25,160 bases of DNA from Chrysophaeum taylorii (lineage: Eukaryota; Sar; Pelagophyceae; Pelagomonadales; Pelagomonadaceae). Below the pieces are notes generated by a model. It saw only the letters and a program-made list of their open reading frames with translations. It had not been told where the DNA came from and searched no databases. Below are positions 1-7,537 of the stretch, piece by piece; the stretch's first letter is position 1, and each line of letters opens with the position of its first letter. The stretch is taken from positions 1 through 25,160 of the forward strand of contig JAQMWT010000292.1 of NCBI GenBank assembly GCA_029834535.1, in the 5' to 3' direction. Made by a program: the position numbers and the translations under genes.

Positions 1-1197
1 AGGTTACGTATTGACCCTGAGTCAATCATGTCTTTTGTCGCGAATATATTACTCAAAGGTTATCTACCTCAGCGAGATTCGTACCGACAATGGGAAGAGT
101 TCGTCAACAAGTTGATGCCGCCAGTTTTGTCACCTTTCAATGTTCGGTATAGTACCACGATTCCGTATCATGCTCAGGCTAATCCAGTGCGAAAGGGTCA
201 ACCGCTTTATCTAGGCTTTCCTCCGTGCGTGCCTTCAAAACCGCAAGATCGCGGAATGGCCCGAATTCGCGGAGTACATTGCTTTCTGTTTAACTGTAAA
301 TTTATTCTGACTCGATCTCACCTTTCATGCATGCTTGCGTCTTAACCGGCAGCCTTTATTGCCAACCGATTACGATCATGGATCTTGATGTCCGCCGCCT
401 GCCGAAAACTCGCTCCGATGTTGTGGCAGAGACTCGCGAGAGGCTGTCTATACCGCTACGGTGAACGAGCTCGTGAGAAGGCTCTCGTAAACAACGTCTC
501 GCCTATAATGCGGACCATGTTGATGTGGAGTATGAAGAGGTTCACATGTTCTGCTCTACATCCCTTTTCTTCAGAACAAGCTTCGACCGGAATGGCGCGG
601 TCCATTCGTTATTTTGGAACGCTTGTCCCCGGTCACTTACAGGATTGAGTCTTGATTATCCTCCCGAACGCCGTTGTGTTCATGTTAGTCAGATTACCCC
701 TGTGATGGTTTCTCCAGTGGTCGATCGAGCTGTGCCCAAGCCCAAGGAGACCTTCGGGATGATTACAAGCATGGTAAGTTCGTTATCTTTCGGATTCCGG
801 ATAATAAACGGCCCGATTGGCGAAAGAAGATTTATGTCGCTGAAGTTTATGAACCCTATGATTTTGTGAATGATCGAGTCGCTCTGCATTTCTATGCTGA
901 TCTCGGTCCAATGACAAGGTTTCTTATTACAAGCCTACTTCACATCCCTCTACTCGCAAGCTTAAGCCGGAATACAAGGACGTGGACGGTCGCAGTTTCA
1001 CCGACAAGACCAAGGTCAACAACAGTACCACTCCTTGTGTCACCGACTTCGCTCCGCATGAGATCGATGTGTTGATTCCTAAGTTCACTTTGCGTGGTGG
1101 ACGCGTTCCTGACCTTGTCGTTGAACGTGCCCACAAGAAGATTCGTTCTCGAGATGCTCATTCAGCCAAGGCTCGTGCTTCTCGCCGGACTCGCTGA
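1..1197 (+). pseudogene. Decayed Ty3/gypsy retrotransposon integrase C-terminal region
   Basis: Integrase-like text is spread over all three forward frames. In order: a YHAQANP-like block (about 165-190); ERVNRF then AEWPEFAEYIAFCL after a +1 shift (about 190-290), matching the ERVNR...EYL..AEFAYN region of gypsy integrases; RQPLLPTDYD (about 345-378); YNADHVDVEYEE and PEWRGPFVILERLSPVTYRI (about 500-645), the classic GPF-x-V-x-R-x-S-x-x-TYR end of integrase; then VHVSQITPV (about 680). A further 170-codon tail (IPKFTLRGGRVPDLVVERAH near 1075) ends at TGA 1195-1197. At least four frameshifts and internal stops show it is dead. The 5' part lies outside the window. The superfamily call is firm; whether the tail is a chromodomain-like module is unknown. 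Confidence 0.85.
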
Positions 1198-1217
1198 GGG
1201 CAGCTCGTGTTTTCACC

Positions 1218-1342
1218 AGGGGAGTCCTGTGGCGGCAACTCCTGACCGCAAAGGCTTACCCCCCCTCTCTCGAGGCTTGATACCCGTTCAACGGGACACC
1301 TTTCCCGATCTTCTTAGTGACATCATACCTCTCTTTTGTGAG
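1218..1342 (+). other. Possible polypurine tract and start of a 3' LTR
   Basis: Just downstream of the integrase stop there is a short purine run, AGGGGAG (1218-1224), followed by TCC and then TGTGGCGGCAAC from 1228. That order (stop, polypurine tract, TG) is what the 3' end of a Ty3/gypsy element looks like. The LTR end cannot be placed because the inverted-repeat element begins at 1343 and no second LTR copy is in the window. This is inference from position and a short motif only. Confidence 0.25.
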
Positions 1343-1402
1343 TAGGGTCGGATAAGAAAACGAGACTAGCCCGCGCCGCAACGACGGGTCCTACAACGCG
1401 TG
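1343..1402 (+). repeat. Left 60-bp terminal inverted repeat
   Basis: This arm is an exact reverse complement of 3025-3084. It starts TAGGGTCGGATAAGAAAAC and ends CTACAACGCGTG. A weaker relative of its first 15 bases (GGGTCGGATAAGAAA) recurs in direct orientation at 2828-2842. Confidence 0.9.
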
Positions 1403-1461
1403 TGAGTACCCCCTTTGTCACCCGGGGGTCGGGAAGGATTTTTTTTTTTCCTGTGCCGCCA

Positions 1462-1958
1462 TAAATGTCGACAGCTAAGAGGGGTGTGTGTGTGGGGGGG
1501 GTTGTTTGTCTTTAAATGTCGACTGGTAAGAGGGGGGTGTGTGTGGGGAGCATGAGGGATGTGGGTGGGTTTGTGGGGTATGAGGGATGTGCCTGACGGG
1601 CGGAGATAAGTACGCGGGACCTAGTCGGGGTCATCGCCGAGGCGTGGGGCAGGCGAAGAGAGGACGGGCCCCGCCCGTAGTTGTCCTAACTACTAATCGA
1701 CAGATGTTTCTCTGTTTGTTTGTCTGTCTGTTTGTCTGTCTGTTTGTCTTTAAATGTCGACTGCTAAGAGGGGGGTGTGTGTGGGGAGCATGAAGGATGT
1801 GGGTGGGTTTGTGGGGTATGAGGGATGTGCCTGACGGGCGGAGATAAGTACGCGGGACCTAGTCGGGGCCATCGCCGAGGCGTGGGGCAGGCGAAGAGAG
1901 GACGGGTCTGTCTGTTTGTCTTTAAATGTCGACTGCTAAGAGGGGGGGGTGTGTGTGG
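1462..1958 (+). repeat. 166-bp tandem direct duplication with flanking partial copies
   Basis: Two nearly identical 166-bp copies lie at 1503-1668 and 1741-1906 (238-bp period), differing at only a few positions (for example GGTAAG/GCTAAG near the start and GGGGTCATC/GGGGCCATC). Each starts TGTTTGTCTTTAAATGTCGACT. Partial copies of the start (AAATGTCGAC...CTAAGAGGGG) flank the pair at 1463-1492 and 1913-1955. The spacer holds AACTACTAATCGACAGATGTTT and a TGTC/TTTG simple repeat (1686-1744), which recurs at the end of the window. No coding content was seen. Confidence 0.9.
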
Positions 1959-1973
1959 TTGTCCCTCGATTTA

Positions 1974-2560
1974 GGGCAAGGATCAGGTAGGCCCGCGAGC
2001 CAGACAGTGATCCTCCAAGCCGTCTACGGCGACCTCGCAGACTGTTTCCACGACCCGCGGCGGCTCTTTCAGCGCGCCATTCTCACGCCCCGTCGAAACG
2101 ATGTTGTCGATGCTGACAACGCGCGCATGACCGCGGCCTTTTTTTCCCGGAGACGAGGCGTCGGAGTTCTTTTCGGCCGACTAGGTTGGGTCGGAAGACG
2201 ACGCCTCGCTCTTTACAGTCGAGTTTTGAACTCCCTGACAACCAACGGCATGCTGACTTTGATTGCGAGCTTAAAGTCTTCGCAACCTCGACCCGTCGCA
2301 CGGCCACTGCAACGGTACCAGATACATGATCGATCGTGTCGTTGTCACCGAGGCTCCTCCAACCTGTATCCCTTAAGGCCCGCCGACGCCAAACGATCAC
2401 CAAGAGCCAGGGCCAGACGCCCCGCGAGGTCGGCGTCCTCTTGGCGAAGCCCGTCTTCTGTCACGTCCAGCTCTACGTGGCTCTCTGTCGACGGCAACCC
2501 CGAGGATATGCTCTTCTGAGTCGACGACTCCACCCTACCCCACACGTGCTGCGCAATACC
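1974..2560 (+). pseudogene. Broken PIF1/Helitron-type DNA helicase, C-terminal part
   Basis: Helicase motifs appear in order but in shifting frames: DLADCFHDP and RAILTPR-NDVVDADNARM (about 2028-2130), the block before helicase motif V in PIF1/RepHel proteins; FTVEF then LNSLTTNGM (about 2210-2250); NLDPSHGHCNGTRYMIDRVV (about 2282-2342), the LDP..G.CNGTR signature; and TITKSQGQTPREVGVLL followed by PVFCHVQLYVALCR-RQPRGY (about 2395-2510), the KSQGQT...G.LYVALSR motif VI region. Several frameshifts and an internal stop make it non-functional, and the N-terminal Walker half is absent. Algal Helitrons and related mobile elements carry such helicases, so it is probably a transposon relic. Whether it was cargo of the TIR element or an older insertion is not resolved. 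Confidence 0.85.
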
Positions 2561-2826
2561 GATAAGCCCCCTCCCGGCGTCTACACGCGCACTGTAGGTG
2601 AACTTACTGGGACCAGGTGAACTTACTGGGGTTTGAGATTGGGACTAGGTGAATATACTGACCAGGTGAACTTACTGGGACCAGGTGAACTTACTGGGGG
2701 GTTTAGAGTAAACTCAAAGACTAGCGGCGTGTGCGGATCGAAGCAGCTTAGATTGGCGGAGGCGACAGCGACGAGCTCGAAGGAGTGGTGTGAGCACGAG
2801 TGGGTTTACGCCGAACTTACTGAGGC

Positions 2827-3084
2827 AGGGTCGGATAAGAAAGTTCGTACGAGCCGTTAACTACGTTTCAGTTTGTACTAAGACATACTCAACGGATCGC
2901 TGAGCTATGTTCATTTGCACTCAAGCAGTATGTGCCGCCACGCCGCGAGATCGTCGCGATGGAACTAGTCCCCATAGTGAAGTCGGCATCCTTTCGCCCC
3001 CTCACGCAAAAAAAGGAAAAAGCCCACGCGTTGTAGGACCCGTCGTTGCGGCGCGGGCTAGTCTCGTTTTCTTATCCGACCCTA
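2827..3084. mobile_element. Candidate small nonautonomous TIR element (MITE-like) nested in the repeat array
   Basis: The insert that splits the higher-order array has ends that are imperfect inverted repeats: GGGTCGGATAAGAAA at 2828-2842 and its reverse complement at 3068-3082. ACTGAGG lies close outside both ends (2819-2825 and 3089-3095). The right end coincides with the right arm of the larger 1343-3084 inverted repeat, so this may be a separate family member whose right terminus is shared, or an internal relic. It is non-coding. Confidence 0.4.
3025..3084 (-). repeat. Right 60-bp terminal inverted repeat
   Basis: Exact reverse complement of 1343-1402, ending CTTATCCGACCCTA followed by non-matching sequence. 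Confidence 0.9.
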
Positions 3085-3415
3085 TCAGACTGAGGTTAGC
3101 AGGTGAACTTACTGAGGTTTGAGATTGGGACTAGGTGTACTGAATGACCAGGTGAACTTACTGGGACCAGGCGAACTTACTGGGGTTATTTGACAACTCA
3201 AACTCAAAGGTGGGCGGCGCGTGCGGATCCAAGCAGCTTGGATTGGCGGGGGTGAGAGCGACGAGCTCGAAGGAGAGTGGGGTGAGTGGGTGTGAGCACG
3301 AAAGGGTTTACGCCGGGTTAGAGATTGGGACTAAGTGACCTAACTGACCAGGTGAACTTACTGGGACCAGGTGAACTTACTAGGGTTAGAGATTGGGACT
3401 AGGTGAACTTACTGG

Positions 3416-3868
3416 CCTGCACTTGTCAGAAGAATAATTGAATGAGTAAAAAGGAAGAATAAGGGTAAGGAAGAGATCACGTTCTCAACGGACGGATAAG
3501 GGTAAGAGGCAGCAGATTTCTCTGCAAGTTTGAGAGAGATTTTCGCTTGCATAAACGACCCCTCCTCCCCTCAAAAAAAAAAACCCAAAAGAAAAGGGCG
3601 CTTCCAAGACGATATGCTCGGCGAGCCAGCGTCAGACGCCAAGTCCGGTCAGTCCCAAATAACCCCTCCATTCAAAGCGCAGTTGTTGCCATTTGTAGCC
3701 ATACCCATTTTAACTTCCGTCGTTAGAGGCGTATTAGACGTCTATCGCGGCACAAGGACAATTACAGAAGACCACATGACCACCTCCAACAGGGCAAGGA
3801 TGTCGAAGGTCTAGCCCGGGGTAATAACAAGCAGGGCAAAAACCTGCGACAAAAACACGCAGCAGCAT
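3416..3868. other. Intergenic stretch, no supported gene
   Basis: AT-richer than the genic part. It contains AAGGGTAAGG at 3461-3470, a near copy (AAGGGTAAGA) at 3498-3507 and a poly-A run at 3574-3584. An open frame over 3530-3814 has no ATG at its start and no recognisable motif. The stretch lies 3' of the MBL-fold gene and may hold its 3' UTR. Confidence 0.5.
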
Positions 3869-4504
3869 CTAGGTTAGTGACCCGAGTAAACGGCGAATCA
3901 AGCTAGGGTCAAATGGGTACACGATTTTGTCAGAAAAAAAGAGACCTGGCACAATACACGTCGGACTGATGTCGAGGACCAGCTGCAACGTATCCCTCAT
4001 GTCTTCGCGATTTCGTCCATACGGGTGAATCGTCAAGGCGACATCAAGCTCCGTTTCGGATTTGCCGAAGAGCGTGTCTCCACTAAAGAGCACCCGTTCA
4101 CCCGAGTCCATCGTCCACAGGTAGCACGTTGCTCCTGGTGTATGCCCTGGGCAATGATATGCCACGAGATCGTCGGCCATACGGTGTTCGGGGCCATTGT
4201 ACGTTTGGTCCAGTCGACTCGACCGGGACAGAATCGCATCGCGTTCCAACTCGTTACAAAACACGGAAGCTTCCAGCACATTGCAATATCGCGAAGCTTC
4301 GTCTCGGTGCGTCAGGAGCTGGAGTGTGGGCATGCCGAGTGTGCGCAAATGATCGAGGTACTCAGACACGAAGGAGCTCGAGTAGAGCCAGAGATTTCCC
4401 GCGGTTCGCTCGGCAAGAAATGCACGCGTGCGGATGGAAGTTCCTCCAAAAGGGAATTCGCACCGCGTCATCCATAACTTCGGCAGGCCCGCAGTCTTGA
4501 GCAT
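3869..4504 (-). CDS. MBL-fold metallohydrolase-like protein, incomplete metal site
   Basis: A 211-residue protein of the metallo-beta-lactamase fold. Visible landmarks are LTHRDEAS (65-71) where active enzymes have HxHxDH, HCPGHTPGATCYLW (117-130; H121 is the motif-3 His) and VLFSGDTLF (138-146; D143 is the motif-4 Asp). The HRD-type first motif is known in a plant/cyanobacterial MBL subgroup. The motif-5 position reads CIVPGLFF, so the usual PGH histidine is missing. With two His-bearing motifs altered, hydrolase activity of the glyoxalase II type is uncertain; it may bind one metal or none. The ATG at 4504 opens the frame well upstream of the first conserved strand, and no targeting peptide is obvious. 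It is divergent from the PDZ-golgin gene. Fold assignment is firm; substrate is unknown. Confidence 0.8.
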   Translation of the reverse strand: MLKTAGLPKLWMTRCEFPFGGTSIRTRAFLAERTAGNLWLYSSSFVSEYLDHLRTLGMPTLQLLTHRDEASRYCNVLEASVFCNELERDAILSRSSRLDQTYNGPEHRMADDLVAYHCPGHTPGATCYLWTMDSGERVLFSGDTLFGKSETELDVALTIHPYGRNREDMRDTLQLVLDISPTCIVPGLFFSDKIVYPFDPSLIRRLLGSLT

Positions 4505-4852
4505 CGCAGATGAGGGAAAAAAAAGTAAACTCGAAGGGTAGGGGCGCGCGTCCGCGGAAGAGGGCAGATAAGATCGGGTTCAGCAAGGCGAGAGCCCGAG
4601 CAGAGCGGGTCGAGCGAGGAGAAGAAGTAGACGGGGATGTCGCTCGTTTGCAGAGTGCGGCTCTCACGCGACCTTATCCGTCGTAGTGCCTGCCGCCAGG
4701 AACGGCGCCGCAACGAGGGTTTAGTAGTAGTCTCAATGGTTTAGGGCAAAGCGGGTTTTTGATAAACGAGAAGGGTAAGGTTTCCAGAGTGTCGTCGTCC
4801 CGAATGTGTTGTTGTTGTTGGTGGCGAGAGCGGAGAGTATATTAAGAAAGGC
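4505..4852. promoter_or_regulatory. 348-bp divergent intergenic region, probable bidirectional promoter
   Basis: The region lies between the start codons of the MBL-fold gene (-) and the PDZ-golgin gene (+), so both promoters and 5' UTRs must be here. It contains AAGGGTAAGG at 4771-4780, 73 bp before the golgin ATG, a 10-mer that also lies upstream of the TMEM65 gene. No TATA box was convincingly placed. The function of the motif is inference; GGGTAAGG also resembles a 5' splice site and could mark a 5'-UTR intron. Confidence 0.4.
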
Positions 4853-6485
4853 ATGGCCGCGGAGCAGCTGGAGGCGGCGGCGGCGATGGGGATGAAGGCG
4901 GCGAGCGGTGTGCTGTCGACGCTGCTGCAGGAGGAGGAGAGTAGCGAGGACGAGGTGTCGGACGAGACGTACGCGGTGGAGTTCAGGGTGTCGGAGCCGT
5001 TGGGTCTCGAGCTCGAGGAGCGGGCTTCGAGCTGCACGCTGCGGGTGCGGCGGGTACTGAATGAGGGCGCGGCGGCGCGGAGCGGGAAGATCTCTCCGGG
5101 TGACGTGCTGCAGCGCGTCGGCGCCTCGGAGGTGGAGGGTATGGCATCGCTCGAGAGGGCGATGACGGCGGCGCGCGCGTCTGGCGACATGGCGCGAGTT
5201 GTGTTCGCGCGGCCCGCCAAGTCGAGCCGCAGCGCCGATGCGCTTGGGCGGCGGCTCGGTCGATTTGAGCGTGCGTTGGCCGAGGAGCGCGCGACGAGCG
5301 ACAGTCTGCGAGAGGAGCTGGAGGCGACCCGCGCGCGCCTCGAGGCGGCGCTCGACCAGCGGGTGCGGGCCGTCGAGGGTGTTGTGAGTCGACGTCGTCG
5401 CAGGCCGCGAGCGAGATCCAGAGGACCGGGGAGCGCGACAACCTCCGCGCGGAGCGCGCGTCGCTCCTGGCCGAGCTCGCCGACGCCAAGCAGGCGGCGC
5501 AGCGCGCGGCGTGCGTTCGTATGGTCGCTCGCGTGACGCGTTCGCCAGGCTCGAGGCCGAGGCCAAGGCAGAGGCGATGGCAAAGAACCAGAGCGCGGCG
5601 ACGACGCGGCACCGCCTGCGCGAGCTCGAGCTCGAGGCGGCGCTTGCGGCGAGCGAGGCGCAGCTCTCGCGCGCCGAGTCCGTCGCTGCCGAAGCCGGCT
5701 CGGCGGCGTCCGACGAGGCGCGCGTCCTAGCGCTCGAGGACGAGTTACGGGGGGCGCGCGAAGCACTCGAGACGCAGCGTCGCTCGGCGAGCGCGGCCGT
5801 CGCGGCGGTGCGCCAGGCCTCGAACGTCGAGACGGAGCGCCTCCGCGGGGAGCTCGTCGAAATCGCGGGCCGCCTCGAGGTCGCCGAGCGCGATGCCCGC
5901 GAGAGTAGGGCCCCGCCGCCGCCGCCACCGGTCGATCCCGCCGTTGAGCGACGCCTCGAACAGGCTGAGGCGGCCGCGCGCGTTGCTAACAAGCGCGCTC
6001 TCGATGCGCGGGCGGCACTCGACGACCTCAACGCCGACCGCGCCTCGCTCGCCACCAGGCTCAAGGCCGCCCAGGAGAAGGCGACCAGGTTCGAGACCAA
6101 GCTGCGCGCCGCCGAGCAAGCAGCGAACAACAATCATCTCGCGCTCACAAAGCCGTCTCCTCATCACGGCAAGAGCGCGCGACGGCCGCGGGACCAACTC
6201 GTCGACCTCGTCGGCGACGCCCGCAAAGGCGGTCCGCTCGTCTCGCTACTTCGATACGTTGACAACCTCGGCCTCGCAGCCGGCAGTCTTCTCCGCGGCT
6301 CGCTCCTTGTCCGCGTCTTCTTTGTCTTCTACATTCTCCTCCTTCATGCCTGGACCTTCCTGCTCGTCACAGCCAAGACCTACGCCCTCTCCATGGAGGT
6401 CGACCCCCAAGACGGCTACGCAAACGGCGATTTTCTTCCCCCGCGAGGGACTCGCCTCCGCGGGGCGTCTGTCCACGACGTTTGA
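4853..6485 (+). CDS. PDZ-domain, coiled-coil, tail-anchored golgin-like protein (3 exons)
   Basis: Spliced model: exons 4853-5383, 5422-5510 and 5549-6485, giving 518 residues. Both introns are 38 nt with GTGAGT/GTGCGT donors and CAG acceptors. Without them the frame is lost; with them an uninterrupted coiled coil is restored. A 20-nt first intron (5384-5403) would also keep frame, but the 38-nt version keeps Leu spacing better. Domains: PDZ-like fold at about 42-120 (EPLGLELEE loop, then GAAARSGKISPGDVLQRVG); long Ala/Arg/Glu-rich coiled coil at about 135-400; C-terminal hydrophobic anchor at 461-482 (VFFVFYILLLHAW) with a short polar tail. The R-V-x-V-x-Y-x-x-LLH-x-W pattern resembles the membrane anchor of golgin-84/GOLGA5, so a Golgi tether is likely. 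Known golgins lack a PDZ domain to my knowledge. The opposite-strand open frames here are shadows of its GC-rich codons. Confidence 0.8.
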
Positions 6486-7537
6486 CGCACGCCTCTTATT
6501 TTATTCCCCCCTCCGCCCTCGTTATGAGATCGATCATCTCCTCCTTCTCCTCCCGATTCTCTGGAGCGCGCCGTCGAGTGCGCGCTTCCACCAAAGTGGC
6601 GCAATGCGGCCCTGAATGATACATAATAGTATGGCGGCGTCCGGCGCGGTCGAAGTATGTTCGAAGAGGGAGCGTGTCACTGAGAGAATATGTGTCCGTC
6701 GTAAGGATCCTCACGGAGGACCACAACAGTGCAGCGCCGCGGGCCGGCCGAGCGTAAAATAGTGACTACTTGCGGCACGAAGGGAGGCACGAAGGGAGGA
6801 CTGAATGAATGGCCTCCCACCACGAGACGAAACGCACCGTGATGCCGAAAGCAGAGAGGAGATACCGCGGTCTCAGGAACCCTCTCGAACCGTATAGACC
6901 AAACAGTGTTGACGTTGCAGGCGACGCAAATACGTACCGCACTCGGTGAGGACGGTGACGGAGACGTTGGAGATGCCACCGCCGACGTCGTAATTGCCGA
7001 GGGATATCTATGGCTTAGAGCATTGCGAAGTCCAGGACCTTGGGCACGACTTCCTCGGGCTTGGCGAACGCGCTCATCGTGCGACCACGCCCTTGTCGCG
7101 CGCCATACGGCGCTCCCTCGCCTCGATCGTCTCAAGACCTCGCCGGCGTTGAAGAATGGTCACTCTTACAGTAGCAGCCTCGCGTTGCCTCCTCCGCGTG
7201 ACATTTGAAAGTGAAACGGTTGCACTGCCGACACGGCGGTGACCCACTTGCTCACAGGCAGGATCCCACCGGAACACCGTTCTTTTGGATTCTCTTCTGG
7301 GGCAAGCGTTGTTGCTTTTTGTTCCGGCAACGAACAAATGAGCGTTCGCGGTGTGTTCTTTTCACAGCCCTCCCTTCGTTTTGTAGCCTCAAAATAAAGC
7401 GTAGTTGTAGATTCCGTTGAGGCAGTCCCCTATTGGCTGCGTGGGCGGTTCCCAGGTTCAATTCGAGAGAAGGACAGGTGACAACTCTGAGAACCTCGAC
7501 GCTTGGGACCAGGAGAAGAGTAAAGTTGTGTTGCAGA
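6486..7537. other. Intergenic region and 5' flank of the acyl-CoA dehydrogenase gene
   Basis: No gene can be supported in this 1.05 kb. There is a short tandem GGCACGAAGGGA pair (6774-6797). On the minus strand around 6950-7085 the pieces MSAFAKPEEVV and NYDVGGGISNVSVTVLTECG sit in compatible frames if a 43-nt intron is assumed, but no family was recognised and no complete model can be built. The frame upstream of 7538 is open back to a TTG at 7433 without any ATG. Confidence 0.4.

Larger units (their letters stand above)
1343..3084. mobile_element. Putative 1.74-kb TIR element with TA target duplication, carrying a dead helicase
   Basis: The two ends are perfect 60-bp reverse complements (1343-1402 and 3025-3084). 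Identity stops sharply on both sides. Each arm begins TAGGGTCGGATAAG reading inward, so the outermost TA could be a duplicated TA target, as in Tc1/mariner-like elements. The left end interrupts the presumed retrotransposon LTR. Inside are a 166-bp tandem duplication, a broken PIF1-type helicase and part of a 19-bp repeat array; no transposase with a recognisable DDE motif was seen. Alternative: the two arms belong to different family members and only 2827-3084 is one insertion. Confidence 0.5.
2596..3415 (+). repeat. Array of a 19-bp unit (ACCAGGTGAACTTACTGGG) within a roughly 225-bp higher-order repeat
   Basis: About 14 copies of ACCAGGTGAACTTACTGGG or close variants (ACTAGGTGAA..TACTG) occur at 2596-2700, 3098-3187 and 3325-3415. 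They sit in a larger unit that also contains GATTGGGACTAGGTG and a block with GTGCGGATC-AAGCAGCTT-GATTGGCGG, GACGAGCTCGAAGGAG and GGGTTTACGCCG. One such unit spans about 2596-2826, a diverged second about 3097-3316 and a truncated third about 3317-3415. The first two are separated by a non-matching 258-bp insert (2827-3084). No protein-coding content was seen. Confidence 0.85.

Noticed and set aside
2596..3415. The 19-bp repeat array as a CRISPR-like array
   Set aside because: The units are largely back-to-back in pairs without uniform unique spacers and sit in a higher-order repeat next to transposon relics in a eukaryotic genome.
3530..3814. Open frame between the repeat array and the MBL gene
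   Set aside because: Starts with TTG, no motif, spans a poly-A run; composition does not match neighbouring genes.
4733..6133. A 466-codon open frame on the minus strand
   Set aside because: It is antisense to the PDZ-golgin exons, Ser/Ala/Arg-rich with no domains, and explained by GC-rich third positions of the plus-strand gene.
6950..7085. A possible small minus-strand gene (MSAFAKPEEVV joined to NYDVGGGISNVSVTVLTECG by a 43-nt intron)
   Set aside because: The pieces look protein-like but the joined product has no recognised family, no clear next exon and no stop in context; an acyl-carrier-like start was considered and not supported.
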